Part shown: piece by piece, positions 1 through 10,300 of the stretch
Layout of the letters: the number at the start of each line of letters is the position of its first letter
Numbering within the stretch: the first letter of the stretch is position 1
Assembly: GCA_015064635.1 (NCBI GenBank)
Contig: SVRV01000003.1
Coordinates: 62,001 to 126,000 of the forward strand
Direction: 5' to 3'
Origin: Oscillospiraceae bacterium
GTDB taxonomy: Bacteria; Bacillota; Clostridia; Oscillospirales; SIG627
DNA: 64,000 nucleotides
Program-made: the position numbers and the translations under genes
The notes under the pieces: generated by a model
Told to the model about the DNA's origin: nothing
What the model saw: only the letters and a program-made list of their open reading frames with translations
Databases searched by the model: none

Positions 1-1002
1 GGTGTAATAGGCGCAGGCGGAATGGCATCTTTCATTCACGTTCCTTGTATTTCGGAAATCGAAGAGGCTGAAATAGTTGCAATATGCGACCTCTTTGAGG
101 ACAAGGCAAAGGCGCTTGCAGAAAAGTACGGTGTAAAGAAGACATATGCACTTCATCACGAGATGCTTGAAAAAGAAGACCTGGATGCTGTTGTAGTTCT
201 TGTAAACCCCGAGCGTGCATATTGGGTAGTAAACGACTGTCTCAGAGCGGGCAAGCACGTTCTTACAGAAAAGCCCGCAGGTATAAACGCATACCAGGCA
301 CACTCTCTTGAAAGAACCGCAAAGGAAATGGGCAAGATTTGCGCTGTTGCAATGAACAGACGTCATATGCCTCTCATTCAGGAGGTTTTGAAGAAGGTAA
401 GAGCCGCTACAGAAATTACACAGATTGACTGCCGCTTTATGAAGTTCTGCGAAATAGATAAGGCTTGGCATTATATCAGCGCATATACCTCCGATATTAT
501 CCACGCAGTTGACCTTCTCCGCTTTGCGGTAGGTTCAGAGCCTCTGGATGCTGCCACAATTATTGGCAAGTTCAACAATTCTCCCGTTGACAACGCTTGG
601 ACCAGTGTTATCCGCTTTGAAAACGGTATTACAGGTACACTCCGTGCAAACTACCAGACAGCAACACGTCTCCATGACCTTGAAATTCACGGCCCCGGTG
701 CTTATGCATATGTAAACCTTGGCTTCGGTGATATGCTTGCAAATGCGAAGATATTCTACAACAAGGGCGCATCTCTTTACTCAGCAGCTGCATCAGGCGG
801 TGGACTTGGCGTGCCCGAAATGGAAACTCTTGATGCCATTGAGCTTGCAGGCAACAAGGAATACTCTCACTATTACGGCTACAAGGCTGAAAACGTTGAC
901 TTCATTCAGGCTATTCTCAATAACAGAGCACCTCTTTGTACAATTGAGGACGCCGCAAAGTCAATGGATATGTCAGAGTTCATTCTCGAAAAGAAGATAT
1001 AA
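1..1002 (+). CDS. Gfo/Idh/MocA family oxidoreductase (5' end outside window)
   Basis: Predicted cytoplasmic NAD(P)-dependent sugar or cyclitol dehydrogenase. The frame is open from base 1 and the first in-frame ATG (22) lies inside the Rossmann GxGxxG motif (VIGAGGMA), so the true start is upstream. By comparison with the paralogue at 4491, seven residues are missing. The EKPAG motif typical of the family is present about 90 residues in, and the rest matches the usual C-terminal alpha/beta domain; 333 residues are visible. It is extremely similar to the 4491-5507 gene, with long nearly identical DNA stretches. A terminator follows at 1051, so it belongs to an upstream transcript. Family certain; substrate unknown. 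Confidence 0.9.
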   Translation, partial: GVIGAGGMASFIHVPCISEIEEAEIVAICDLFEDKAKALAEKYGVKKTYALHHEMLEKEDLDAVVVLVNPERAYWVVNDCLRAGKHVLTEKPAGINAYQAHSLERTAKEMGKICAVAMNRRHMPLIQEVLKKVRAATEITQIDCRFMKFCEIDKAWHYISAYTSDIIHAVDLLRFAVGSEPLDAATIIGKFNNSPVDNAWTSVIRFENGITGTLRANYQTATRLHDLEIHGPGAYAYVNLGFGDMLANAKIFYNKGASLYSAAASGGGLGVPEMETLDAIELAGNKEYSHYYGYKAENVDFIQAILNNRAPLCTIEDAAKSMDMSEFILEKKI

Positions 1003-1050
1003 AACCCCAAAGCTTCTTAAAAGGGAGCTATTGATACATATTATATTTAC

Positions 1051-1084
1051 AGACAGTCGCTTGAAGGCGGCTGTCTTTTTTCTT
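1051..1084 (+). terminator. Rho-independent terminator
   Basis: A 10 bp stem (1051-1060 with 1067-1076, one G-U pair), 6-base loop and a run of T at 1076-1084. It separates the first oxidoreductase gene from the six-gene cluster starting at 1209. Confidence 0.85.
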
Positions 1085-1208
1085 CCTTCGCAAATACATA
1101 AGTTGCGCAAAAAGTCGATATTTTATAAAAATAAGTTGCTATTGTCTAAAGCATTTTTTCGTGTATTTCGCTACAATTTAAGTGAACAATCAAAAGGAGT
1201 TGGTTTTT

Positions 1209-2147
1209 GTGATAAGAATAGGAGTTGTAAATATAGACTGCTCCCATCCTCTTGCGTTTGCACGAGAGCTCAACAAAGGAGACAGAGCAAGATACACAGC
1301 GGTTTTCAATGACGGCTTTCGCGGTGAGGATGAAGTAAATGCATTCGTAAAAAACGAAGGACTTGAAAAGGTGTGCCACAGTGCCTCGGAGCTTGCCGAG
1401 TGCACCGATGTGGGATTTATTCAGGGATGCGATTGGGATAAGCATATAGGATATGCAATGGAATTTATCAATAGAGGTAAGCCTGTATTTATAGATAAGC
1501 CCATCGTTGGTAATACAGCCGACTGCAAAAAAATAATTGACCTTGAAAAGAGCGGTGCTGTAATACTTGGCGCATCCTCGGCGAGATATTGTAATGAGGT
1601 GAGAGAATTTCTGTCCCTTGACCGCGAGGAAAGAGGAGATGTACTTCACATTGATATTACCGTCGGGGTTGATGAATTCAATTATGCCATACACGCAATT
1701 GAAGCACTTTGCGAAATGGCGGGTAATGAGCCGATATCCGTGAAATATGTGGGCAGAGGGGAAAAGGATTCCAGGACCTGCGATACCTTCTTCGTTGAAT
1801 TTGAAGGCGGTGCAACCGGCTTATATCACTCGGTGCTCGGAAGATTTGCAAAATTCAGTATAATTGCTTTGACCACAAAGGACAATTATACATATACAGT
1901 AGACAATACAAAGCTTTATAAAGCGCTTCTTGATGAAATATGCAATAAGCTTGAAGGCAAAGAAAACAACCTTGCATCAATGGAGAGAATATGTGAGAGC
2001 ATAAGAGTTGCTCTTGCGGGTAAATATTCCATGGAGCATGGGGGAGTGAGAGTGGAAATTGATTCACCACTGCTCGATACGGTTTCCTTTGACGGTGCGG
2101 AATTTGTAAAAGGCTATGCTGCGGCATCATCGCCTATGTATCTGTGA
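1209..2147 (+). CDS. Gfo/Idh/MocA-like oxidoreductase
   Basis: A 312-residue protein with an N-terminal Rossmann-like start (IRIGVVNIDCSHP) and a DKPI motif in the position of the family EKP motif. This suggests an NAD(P)-dependent sugar dehydrogenase. The start is GTG 1209, chosen because AAAGGAG lies 9 bases upstream at 1193-1199; the longer frame from 1182 would contain that ribosome binding site. The glycine-rich loop is degenerate compared with the other oxidoreductases here, so cofactor binding may differ. It is the first gene of a tightly packed operon running to 7289, with the next start 20 bases beyond its stop. Confidence 0.8.
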   Translation: MIRIGVVNIDCSHPLAFARELNKGDRARYTAVFNDGFRGEDEVNAFVKNEGLEKVCHSASELAECTDVGFIQGCDWDKHIGYAMEFINRGKPVFIDKPIVGNTADCKKIIDLEKSGAVILGASSARYCNEVREFLSLDREERGDVLHIDITVGVDEFNYAIHAIEALCEMAGNEPISVKYVGRGEKDSRTCDTFFVEFEGGATGLYHSVLGRFAKFSIIALTTKDNYTYTVDNTKLYKALLDEICNKLEGKENNLASMERICESIRVALAGKYSMEHGGVRVEIDSPLLDTVSFDGAEFVKGYAAASSPMYL

Positions 2148-2167
2148 ATCAGAAAGGGAAAAACTCT

Positions 2168-3454
2168 ATGTCGTTTCGTATAATAAATGCATCCTGCACA
2201 TATGAAAGGGAGCCGTTAAAAACAGCCTTTGATTTTAAAGGCAGCGCCCTTACTTGCCTTTGGCAAAGTGTCGTGAAGCTTGAAACCGAAGAAAACTCGG
2301 CAATCGGACTTGGCGTTCAAAGTGTATTGTGGTCCGATTCGGCACTATATTCGAAAAAGGGCGAAGAAGAGGGAAACCGTTTAATGTTTTCCCTGACATG
2401 CTACGCCGTTGAGCTCCTGAAGAATATGGAGATAGAAGCTCCTGATGAGGTCATATCTGCCTTGATTCCCGAGCTTTATACATATGCGGTGAAGCTTACG
2501 TCATCACCGAGCCTGAGACTCACATTTGTGCTCAATTCACTTGTGCCGGTTGATTTTGCACTGTGGCAGCTTTGGTGCAAGGAAAATGGTAAATCATCAT
2601 TTGATGATATTTGTACCTTTGACGGTGTGCGGCAAGATAAGCTTTTGAATATTCCGCTTATAACCTATAATACACCGCTTGATTCTGTAAAAGAGCTTGC
2701 CGAGGGCGGTGCATCGCTTCTTAAAATCAAGATAGGCTCAAATCCCCTTGGCAATGATGACAAAGAGGCAATGCTTGAATGGGATAAAAACAGAATTACC
2801 GACATTCATAATACGGTGTCGGATACAGTGACCGCTCATACCGAATCAAAACACATTCTCTACTACCTTGACGCAAACGGAAGATATGATACAAAGGACA
2901 GACTTCTTCGTCTTATCGACCGTGCCGATAAATGTGGCTTTCTTGACAGAATAATTCTTCTGGAAGAGCCGTTTGACGAGAAAAATAAGCTTGATGTATC
3001 GGATATCCCCGTTTGTGTTGCCGCAGACGAAAGTGCACACAGTGTTGAAGACGTTGAGGAAAGAATTTCCCTTGGCTACAAGGCACTTGCACTCAAGCCC
3101 ATAGCCAAAACACTCAGCATGACGGCTCTCATGGCGAAGAGTGCAAGAGAACATAATATGTTTTGCTTTTGTGCAGACCTCACGGTCAATCCGATGATGG
3201 TTTCGTGGAATCAGTGTGTTGCATCCCGACTTGCACCGCTTTCGGGCATGAAAATAGGTGTTGTAGAGTCAAACGGCGCACAGAATTATAGCAATTGGGA
3301 CAAAATGCAGAGATACCATCCTCTTTTCGGCGAAGCCTTTACAAAATGTGAAAAGGGAATATATATTCTTGACAATAGCTTTTACACTAAAAGCGGCGGT
3401 ATTTTTGAGTCCTCCGCCCACTACAAAAAGCTTTTTGAGGGGGAGCGAGCATGA
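2168..3454 (+). CDS. Enolase-superfamily enzyme (mandelate racemase / muconate lactonizing type)
   Basis: The superfamily catalytic set is visible: KxK (K186, K188), metal ligands D235 (YYLDAN), E266/E267 (LLEEPF) and D287/E288 (AADES), and K310 (ALKP). Such enzymes abstract a proton alpha to a carboxylate, acting as sugar-acid dehydratases, epimerases or OSB synthases. The start is ATG 2168, preceded by AGAAAGGG; an in-frame GTG at 2144 overlaps the previous stop but has no good ribosome site. At 428 residues it is longer than a typical dipeptide epimerase (about 350), with extra N-terminal sequence. The ATGA overlap with the next gene indicates coupled translation. Substrate unknown; the neighbours suggest a sugar acid. 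Confidence 0.8.
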   Translation: MSFRIINASCTYEREPLKTAFDFKGSALTCLWQSVVKLETEENSAIGLGVQSVLWSDSALYSKKGEEEGNRLMFSLTCYAVELLKNMEIEAPDEVISALIPELYTYAVKLTSSPSLRLTFVLNSLVPVDFALWQLWCKENGKSSFDDICTFDGVRQDKLLNIPLITYNTPLDSVKELAEGGASLLKIKIGSNPLGNDDKEAMLEWDKNRITDIHNTVSDTVTAHTESKHILYYLDANGRYDTKDRLLRLIDRADKCGFLDRIILLEEPFDEKNKLDVSDIPVCVAADESAHSVEDVEERISLGYKALALKPIAKTLSMTALMAKSAREHNMFCFCADLTVNPMMVSWNQCVASRLAPLSGMKIGVVESNGAQNYSNWDKMQRYHPLFGEAFTKCEKGIYILDNSFYTKSGGIFESSAHYKKLFEGERA

Positions 3455-4467
3455 AGCGTTTCGGATTTGCCATATGGGGTTGCGGTGCAATATCCAAAAT
3501 TCATGCCGAGGCAATATGCAGTATAGACGGTGCACGTTTGGTCGGTGCCTATGACATAAACGGAGATGCACTTAAAAAGTTTTGTGTTGATTTCGGCATA
3601 GAGGCTTTCCGGGATATTGACACGCTTCTTGAAAGTGCGGATATAGATGCTGTGTGCATCTGTTTGCCAAGCGGGTTGCATCACGAAGCCGCACTTCGCT
3701 GTATCGAAAGCGGAAAAAATGTTGTAATAGAAAAGCCCATAGCATTGACGTCCGAGGAAGCAGACGATATAACAAAAAAAGCAGAGAAAAAAGGTGTTTT
3801 CGTAACCGTTATATCACAGCTTCGTTTTTCTGAGGCGGCAAGGCGTGTAAAAGATATTGTTGACAGTGGAAAACTTGGAACAATAACTCTTGGAAATGCT
3901 CATATGAAATATTGGCGCTCGGATGAATATTACGAGACGAGCAAATGGAGAGGCACGTGGAAAATGGACGGCGGCGGAGCTCTTATGAATCAGGGAATTC
4001 ACGGAGTTGACCTGCTGCAATATTTCATGGGCAAGGTCGTATCGGTTTTAGCTGTCGCAAAAACTCTTGTGCATAAAATCGAGACCGAGGACACGCTGAC
4101 AGCCGTCCTTGAATACGAAAACGGAGCGGTTGGCACAATACAGGCAACTACTTCGGTTTACCCCGGCTACAACAGACGGATTGAAATATGCGGCTCAAAG
4201 GGAAGCGTTGTTTTGTGTGAGGACAGAATAGAAATATGTGACGTTGAAGGGGAGGAAAAGCCCAAAACGGAAGACCGTCTTTACAGCACAGCGGGAAGTC
4301 CTATGAACATGGATTCAAATCTTCACGCACTCCAGCTTAAAAGCTTTATCGAAGATGTCATTACAAAAAGGACGCCGTTGCTTGATGCCCGAGAGGGTAA
4401 AAAATCAGTGGATATTATTTGTGCTATATATAAGTCGGCACAAACAGGTAAAAAAATATATTTATAA
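3451..4467 (+). CDS. Gfo/Idh/MocA family oxidoreductase
   Basis: A 338-residue NAD(P)-dependent dehydrogenase. The Rossmann loop is at the N terminus (AIWGCGAISKIHAEA) and the EKPIAL motif is near residue 95. GGGALMNQGIHGVDLLQ carries the family's conserved HxxD catalytic helix near residue 180. It starts with ATG inside the previous gene's stop (ATGA), so translation is probably coupled. It lies in the same operon as the enolase-superfamily enzyme, which suggests oxidation or reduction of the same sugar or sugar-acid intermediate. It is clearly divergent from the duplicated pair at 1 and 4491. Confidence 0.92.
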   Translation: MKRFGFAIWGCGAISKIHAEAICSIDGARLVGAYDINGDALKKFCVDFGIEAFRDIDTLLESADIDAVCICLPSGLHHEAALRCIESGKNVVIEKPIALTSEEADDITKKAEKKGVFVTVISQLRFSEAARRVKDIVDSGKLGTITLGNAHMKYWRSDEYYETSKWRGTWKMDGGGALMNQGIHGVDLLQYFMGKVVSVLAVAKTLVHKIETEDTLTAVLEYENGAVGTIQATTSVYPGYNRRIEICGSKGSVVLCEDRIEICDVEGEEKPKTEDRLYSTAGSPMNMDSNLHALQLKSFIEDVITKRTPLLDAREGKKSVDIICAIYKSAQTGKKIYL

Positions 4468-4490
4468 TTTAATTTCAGGAGGATTTTATC

Positions 4491-5507
4491 ATGGCAAAAA
4501 AGGTTAGACTTGGTATTATAGGTGCGGGAGGAATGGCAACAAACATCCATGTACCCAGTATCGCAGAAATTGAAGAGGCGGAAATAGTTGCAATATGCGA
4601 CCTCTTTGAGGACAAGGCAAAGGCACTTGCAGAAAAGTACGGTGTAAAGAAGACATATGCGCTTCATCACGAAATGCTTGCAAAGGAGGACCTTGACGCA
4701 GTTGTTGTTCTTGTCAACCCCGACCGTACATATTGGGTTGCATATGACTGTCTCATGGCAGGAAAGCATGTGCTTATGGAAAAGCCTGCAGGCATCAATT
4801 CCTATCAAGCACATTCACTTGAAAGAACAGCGAAAGAGGTTGGTAAGATTGCGGCTGTTGCAATGAACAGACGTCACATTCCTCTCGTTCAGGAGGTTTT
4901 GAAGAGAGTTAAGGCAGTAACTCCCATAACACAGGTTGACAGCCGCTTTATGAAGTATTCCGACGTTGACAAGGGTTGGCATTATGCAAGTGCATATCAC
5001 TGCGATATCATTCATGCCATCGACCTTCTCCGTTATGCGGTAGGCTCGGAACCCCGTGATGTGGCAACTGTTGTGGGAAGCTTCATGTCACCTGTTGACA
5101 ACGCATGGAGTAGTGTGATAAAATTTGAAAATGGTGTTACCGGTACACTCCGTGCAAACTACCGAAGTGCTTCACGTCTCCATGACCTTGAAATTCACGG
5201 CCCCGGTGCTTGTGCGTATATCAATCTCGGCTTCGGCGATATGAAGTGTGAAGCAAAAATTTACTATAACCAGGGCGGTTCAATGTATTCTGCCGCATCT
5301 GCAGGTGTAAAGCAGGCAGAATATGAATACATTGATGCAATAGAAGTTGCCGAGGGCAGAGAAGAGTATTCTCACTACTATGGCTACAAGGCTGAAAATG
5401 TTGACTTTATAGATGCCATAATCAATAACAGAGAGCCCCTTTGTACTATTGCGGATGCCGCAAAGTCAATGGATATGGCTGAGCTTATGCTGGAAAAGAG
5501 AATTTAA
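4491..5507 (+). CDS. Gfo/Idh/MocA family oxidoreductase (near-duplicate of gene at 1-1002)
   Basis: A 338-residue dehydrogenase with N-terminal IIGAGGMATN, EKPAG near residue 93 and HCDIIHAIDLLR in the active-site helix. An AGGAGG site (4478 region) precedes ATG 4491. The stretch from about residue 24 to 90 is nearly identical to the first gene at protein and DNA level, so the pair looks like a recent duplication or is kept alike by gene conversion. Later parts differ by scattered substitutions. It sits mid-operon between another oxidoreductase and a nitrilase-family hydrolase. Confidence 0.92.
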   Translation: MAKKVRLGIIGAGGMATNIHVPSIAEIEEAEIVAICDLFEDKAKALAEKYGVKKTYALHHEMLAKEDLDAVVVLVNPDRTYWVAYDCLMAGKHVLMEKPAGINSYQAHSLERTAKEVGKIAAVAMNRRHIPLVQEVLKRVKAVTPITQVDSRFMKYSDVDKGWHYASAYHCDIIHAIDLLRYAVGSEPRDVATVVGSFMSPVDNAWSSVIKFENGVTGTLRANYRSASRLHDLEIHGPGACAYINLGFGDMKCEAKIYYNQGGSMYSAASAGVKQAEYEYIDAIEVAEGREEYSHYYGYKAENVDFIDAIINNREPLCTIADAAKSMDMAELMLEKRI

Positions 5508-5525
5508 CACATACGGAGGAAATGT

Positions 5526-6479
5526 ATGTCAAAATATGTTACGCTCAGTGCAATAGGCGCACCCCAGGCGGATTTTACGTCTTTGCCTAAGGATTTTTCG
5601 GTCTATGAGAGGGAAATGAAGGCAAAGCTTCAAAGAAGTCTTGATGATGTTCTTCCCTCAAAGCCCGACCTCATTGTATTCCCGGAGTGTGCAAACCGAT
5701 ATATTCCGTTTACAAGGGCGGGACTCAAGGAGTATTATAAATACCTTGGGGATTCACTTGTGGATTTCCTCAAAGAGGTGGCTGTAAACAATAATACCAA
5801 CATTGCTTACAGTGCTTACCGCTATCTTGAAGACGGAGGCGAAAAGCCCTTCAGAAATTCTACAATATACATCGGCAGAGACGGAAGCATCTGTGGAATA
5901 TATGACAAGAATCATCTTGTGGTTGAGGAATATACCGAGGGAGATGTAAAGTATGGCACGGAAGCGAAAACTGTTGACCTTGACTTTGGCAGAGTTGCCT
6001 CGGCTATCTGTTTTGACCTCAATTTTGACGAGCTTTTGTATAAGTATCCCTCACAGAATCCAGACCTCATCGTATTTTGCTCAATGTTCCACGGAGGACT
6101 GAAACGCCAGGCACAATGGGCTTATACATGCCGTAGCTTCCTTGTAAGTGCGGTCTGCGGAAATCCGTGCAATATACTCAACCCCTACGGTGATGTTATT
6201 GCGACCTCCACAAATTACACCGACCATGTAAGCGGAAGGATAAATCTGGATTACAAGCTATGCCATTGGGATTATAACAGAGATAAACTCAAGGCGGCAA
6301 AGGCTAAATTCAAGGATGCCCTGACAATTTATGACCCGGGTTATGTGGGCTCACTTATGCTGTCCTCCGAGGATAGTGATATAACAGTGGATGAGATGAT
6401 ACGTGAATTTGAAATAGAGACACTTGAGGATTATTTTGCAAGGGTGAGAGAGCACCGTGCAGAAAATATTAAAATCTAA
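5526..6479 (+). CDS. Carbon-nitrogen hydrolase (nitrilase superfamily)
   Basis: A 317-residue amidase-type hydrolase. The Glu-Lys-Cys triad is visible: E54 in VFPEC, K128 in YDKNHL and C162 in AICFD. These enzymes hydrolyse amide, carbamoyl or nitrile C-N bonds in the cytoplasm. Its place in an operon of sugar dehydrogenases and an enolase-family enzyme suggests removal of an amide or N-substituent from a sugar-derived substrate, but this is inference. A GGAGG site lies before ATG 5526, and the gene is spaced 18 bases from the previous one. Confidence 0.85.
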   Translation: MSKYVTLSAIGAPQADFTSLPKDFSVYEREMKAKLQRSLDDVLPSKPDLIVFPECANRYIPFTRAGLKEYYKYLGDSLVDFLKEVAVNNNTNIAYSAYRYLEDGGEKPFRNSTIYIGRDGSICGIYDKNHLVVEEYTEGDVKYGTEAKTVDLDFGRVASAICFDLNFDELLYKYPSQNPDLIVFCSMFHGGLKRQAQWAYTCRSFLVSAVCGNPCNILNPYGDVIATSTNYTDHVSGRINLDYKLCHWDYNRDKLKAAKAKFKDALTIYDPGYVGSLMLSSEDSDITVDEMIREFEIETLEDYFARVREHRAENIKI

Positions 6480-6491
6480 AAGGAGAAAACT

Positions 6492-7289
6492 ATGCAGATC
6501 AGCGATTTTGATATAATCTGGGTTGAGATTTGCAATTATCCTATAGCTTCAAGTATACAGATGCACAGCCATGACTTTTTTCATTTCATATATGTGGACG
6601 GCGGAGAGGGGTGTATAACTCTCGACGGAGTTCCGTACCCTATGACGTCGGGCACACTTTTTCCCATTCCGCCTTGCAGGGAGCATGGCTTTTGCAACTC
6701 TGCGGATGAGCCTCTCAGAACGTTTGAAATAAAATTCAGCCTCAAGGACGAGGAAAAGGTGAAAACCTTGCTGTCGTTTCCCCATCAGCTTGAGGTGACA
6801 GACTCTTCTGTGAAGGCGAGCTTGCTTGCACTGTACAGAGAGCTTCATACAAAGCAATCCTTCGTATCGGATGTAGTTTATTTGCATTTTAATCTTTTTC
6901 TCACATATCTTGAGAGATACAGTGAAAGTCTGCACAAGTCTGCAAAGCTTTTTGGCACCAAAAGTATTCTTTCTCCGGAAATAGAAAAAACGGTGTCCTA
7001 TATCCGTGAAAACTTCACAGGCGATATAAACCTTGATGCACTTTCGGAGCTTGCAGGCTTTGAAAAAAATTATTTCCTCAGAAAATTCAAAAAGCAGACG
7101 GGTGTGACTCCCATGGATTATATCCTTGCCAAAAGAATGGAAAAAGCAAAAGAATTACTTCGCTATTCGGATATGAACATAACACAGATAGCTTATGCCA
7201 CAGGTTTTAAAAGCGTACACTATTTCTCCAAAGTCTTTTTCGACAACATGAAGGTAAGGCCTTCGGATTGGCGACTTAACCAAAATTAA
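6492..7289 (+). CDS. AraC family transcriptional regulator
   Basis: A 265-residue protein with an N-terminal cupin-like sensor (about residues 10-100, including HSHDFFHFIYV) and a C-terminal pair of helix-turn-helix motifs (about 165-262; LSELAGFEKNYFLRKFKKQTG and ITQIAYATGFKSVHYFSKVF). It is the last gene of the 1209-7289 operon and probably senses the sugar handled by it. The 12-base spacing and AAAAGGAG site support co-transcription. Confidence 0.92.
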   Translation: MQISDFDIIWVEICNYPIASSIQMHSHDFFHFIYVDGGEGCITLDGVPYPMTSGTLFPIPPCREHGFCNSADEPLRTFEIKFSLKDEEKVKTLLSFPHQLEVTDSSVKASLLALYRELHTKQSFVSDVVYLHFNLFLTYLERYSESLHKSAKLFGTKSILSPEIEKTVSYIRENFTGDINLDALSELAGFEKNYFLRKFKKQTGVTPMDYILAKRMEKAKELLRYSDMNITQIAYATGFKSVHYFSKVFFDNMKVRPSDWRLNQN

Positions 7290-7381
7290 AATCTTTTTAT
7301 ATGACAGTCGTGGCGGTTTTTTAACAGTCTTAACTGCTATATATATTCAGGACTGCTATATAAATTTAGGAGGGAAATATT

Positions 7382-10300
7382 TTGTTTACAAAAAAGGTAT
7401 TCCATCTTTTTATTACAGCGGCATTTCTCATAACGCTTTTTACCCTGACGACTTTTGCCTACTCCTATGATATTTACGGATGTGTTACAGGTCTTGAAGA
7501 AGGTAAGGAATACACCGTAGCAAAATATGATATTACGGCCGAAGAATGGAGTAGTGAAACAGAGCTTACAGCCGAAACAGTACTTCCCCACGGAATTTGG
7601 CGTATTACCGAAGAGAATGGCGGAAGTGAAGAACTGTTCATAGGTAATGAAAACAGCGGACATATAAATTATTGGAATGCGGACGGTTCAAATCCGGGGA
7701 ATTTCCTCGGTAGTGCAGTTGAGGGAATTGTGTCGGGCAAATGGACAGTTAATACAACCGGCGCATATACAAGACTTGTCCATTCCTCAATGCAAAGCAG
7801 TACAATTCCCACGGTTTGCATATATTTTGAAAAATCTCTCTTTTTAAATACTGTGGATGGAAGCTATGCCTATGGCACTCCCAAAACAGGCTCGGATAAT
7901 TTGTTGCAGGAAAGTAAGATTTCTTATGGATTTACATCAGATGCTGTAGTTCCTGCAAGACTTGCAAATTCAATTACTTTCCTCGGAGTCCTTATTCGTA
8001 CAAGCTCACTTGCGTACAGCGAGGGTTATTCTCTTAAGGATGCCGTGGGCGAGTTTACCTTCATTGTAAAAGTGCCCGACAGCGAGGGATACGAATACTA
8101 CACAGTTGAAACAAATGTTGACGAGTATAAAGCCCTGACGGTGACAGTACCCGAGGGAATGAAAAACTCGGAAGGCTACCTTGTAGGCTTTACATGGGCA
8201 CCCTATGCAAAATGTCCCGATGGAATTTACTCGGGTTCAAAGAGTGCGGAGCAACGTTGTTATGCCCATCTCGGAATAGGAAAAAGCGACCTTTACGTTG
8301 ATTTTACACCCGTTGAACCTGCTATCCCCGATAATTACTCTCCCAAGGGGCTTGAATATGAAAACGGTGTAATCTCGGGACTTGATGAAAAGATTTCCTA
8401 TGAGTATGCACAGTTTGATATCAACGGAATCTCCGATTGGATATCCGTTTCGGGCAAAACCGAGATAAAGACCGACCTTTGCGGTCTCATTGCGGTGAGA
8501 TTCGACGACGAGCGTTCAACTCCTGCTTTTCTTTACGCACCCGGAAGGAATCGCACAAATATTATTCATACAACACCGACTCTTAATTACGAGGGCACGG
8601 CAACCATTGATGTTGTAGATGTTGTAAATGCAGGTAAGTTTGCGGATGCAAGAGGCAGAGTGGCTTTCAACGAGGGCAAGTGGACGGGTATTGCACTCTC
8701 AAACTCGCTTGCACTCAGATACAACTACGACAGATTTACACTCGGCACCACGGGCATTATTCCTGTTACCATTGCGGATTCCTTGAAGAATGCCACCGAT
8801 AGCGCAGAAATTGAGAAGGCACGTGCTGACGCTGCCAAGGCTTCGGCTGATATATATTTTTCCTATGCATATGCTCCCGATGAGATAATTCCCATGTCTG
8901 ATTTTATCGGCTTTGATTTCAGAGTTTCGTACAGACAGGGTGGCTTCAATGTCAACGGAAGTGTTCAGACAAAGCTTGTTTTTAAAGTTATCGACAAGAA
9001 CGGAAAGCTTGTTGACCGTGAAGTGTACAAGGATGCAGCTTACACCTTTGCGGGTACAAATCACAAGATTACGCTTTCCGACTTTGCAAAAACCGACGGA
9101 TATATTGTGGGTATCGTTATTTATCCCTATGTACTTACCGAAGGTTCATATTTTGAGTACAAGAACAGCTACTACGGTGACTATTGCGTGTATCTCTCCG
9201 AGGAAGCATATAAGGTAGATGTTATAATGCCATCCGATAAGCCCATACTTTCAATTACCGAAAAGGATGCGGTTATAACTATTGAAAATTATAACAAAAA
9301 TGTTACTTACGCCTATTCCGATAACGGTGGCAAGGATTGGGTGACATTTGAGGCATGCTCTTTTGTTCCCATGAAGGCAAGTGCAGAATATATTGTCAAG
9401 GCACTTGGAAACGATAAGTACCTTGAAAGCGATGTGTCGGAGGTTGTCATGTCTCCCGCACTTACCGTGACAGGTGTCAGCCTTGTGCTTGACGGAACTC
9501 TCGGTATCAAGGTGTATATGGACATCGACAGAGCTACCCTTGAAGATGTTGACTTCATGACAAAGAGAATAAACAAGGACTTTGAGGAGTATGCCGAAAG
9601 ATATGTCACAGAAGAGAGTGCGAACTTTACAAACGGTTGCGATTGGCTCTCTCCTATAACTCTTGATGATGAAACGGGACTTTATTACACTATCATAAGT
9701 CTACCTGCCAAGGATACTGACAACATGAGCTTCCTTTGTGATATCGGTGGATATATTGACGGTGAAAGAGTAACTATCAGCACAATAAACGGCAATGAAT
9801 TGAGCTTACCTCTTTATGTCGAAAACGCAAAGACTCTTGCTCTTGCGGGAGATATTGAATTTATCAAGGCTCAGAATCTTATAAATTCTCTTGAAACCTA
9901 CGTTGACTATGCGGATAATTACTTTAGCGGGGGAGATATGCCAGAATATACAATATCGGATACAATCTCTGCTGAATCCCCCTCCCGTACAGGCAACCTT
10001 GACGGTGCGACCTTCTATGGCACATCTCTTATCCTGGAGGACAGCATCACACTCCGTCATTACTTCAAGCTGACCGACAGAGATGCTTTCTTTGATAAAT
10101 ATGCTCCTCACGGCGAGAAGAATGGCTTTGTATTCTATGATATAAAGGACATTCCCGCACAGGATATTACAAAGACTCAAAAGCTTACAATAAGCGATGC
10201 AAACGGGACTTCGGCAGAGATAAGCTACAGTATTGCAAACTATATTAAAGACGCAAAGGATAAAGAGGACACACGCCTTACAAGTCTTATGAATTCAATG

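Noticed and set aside
1182-1208. Upstream GTG start of the second oxidoreductase
   Set aside because: The AAAGGAG ribosome site lies within this extension, so GTG 1209 is preferred.
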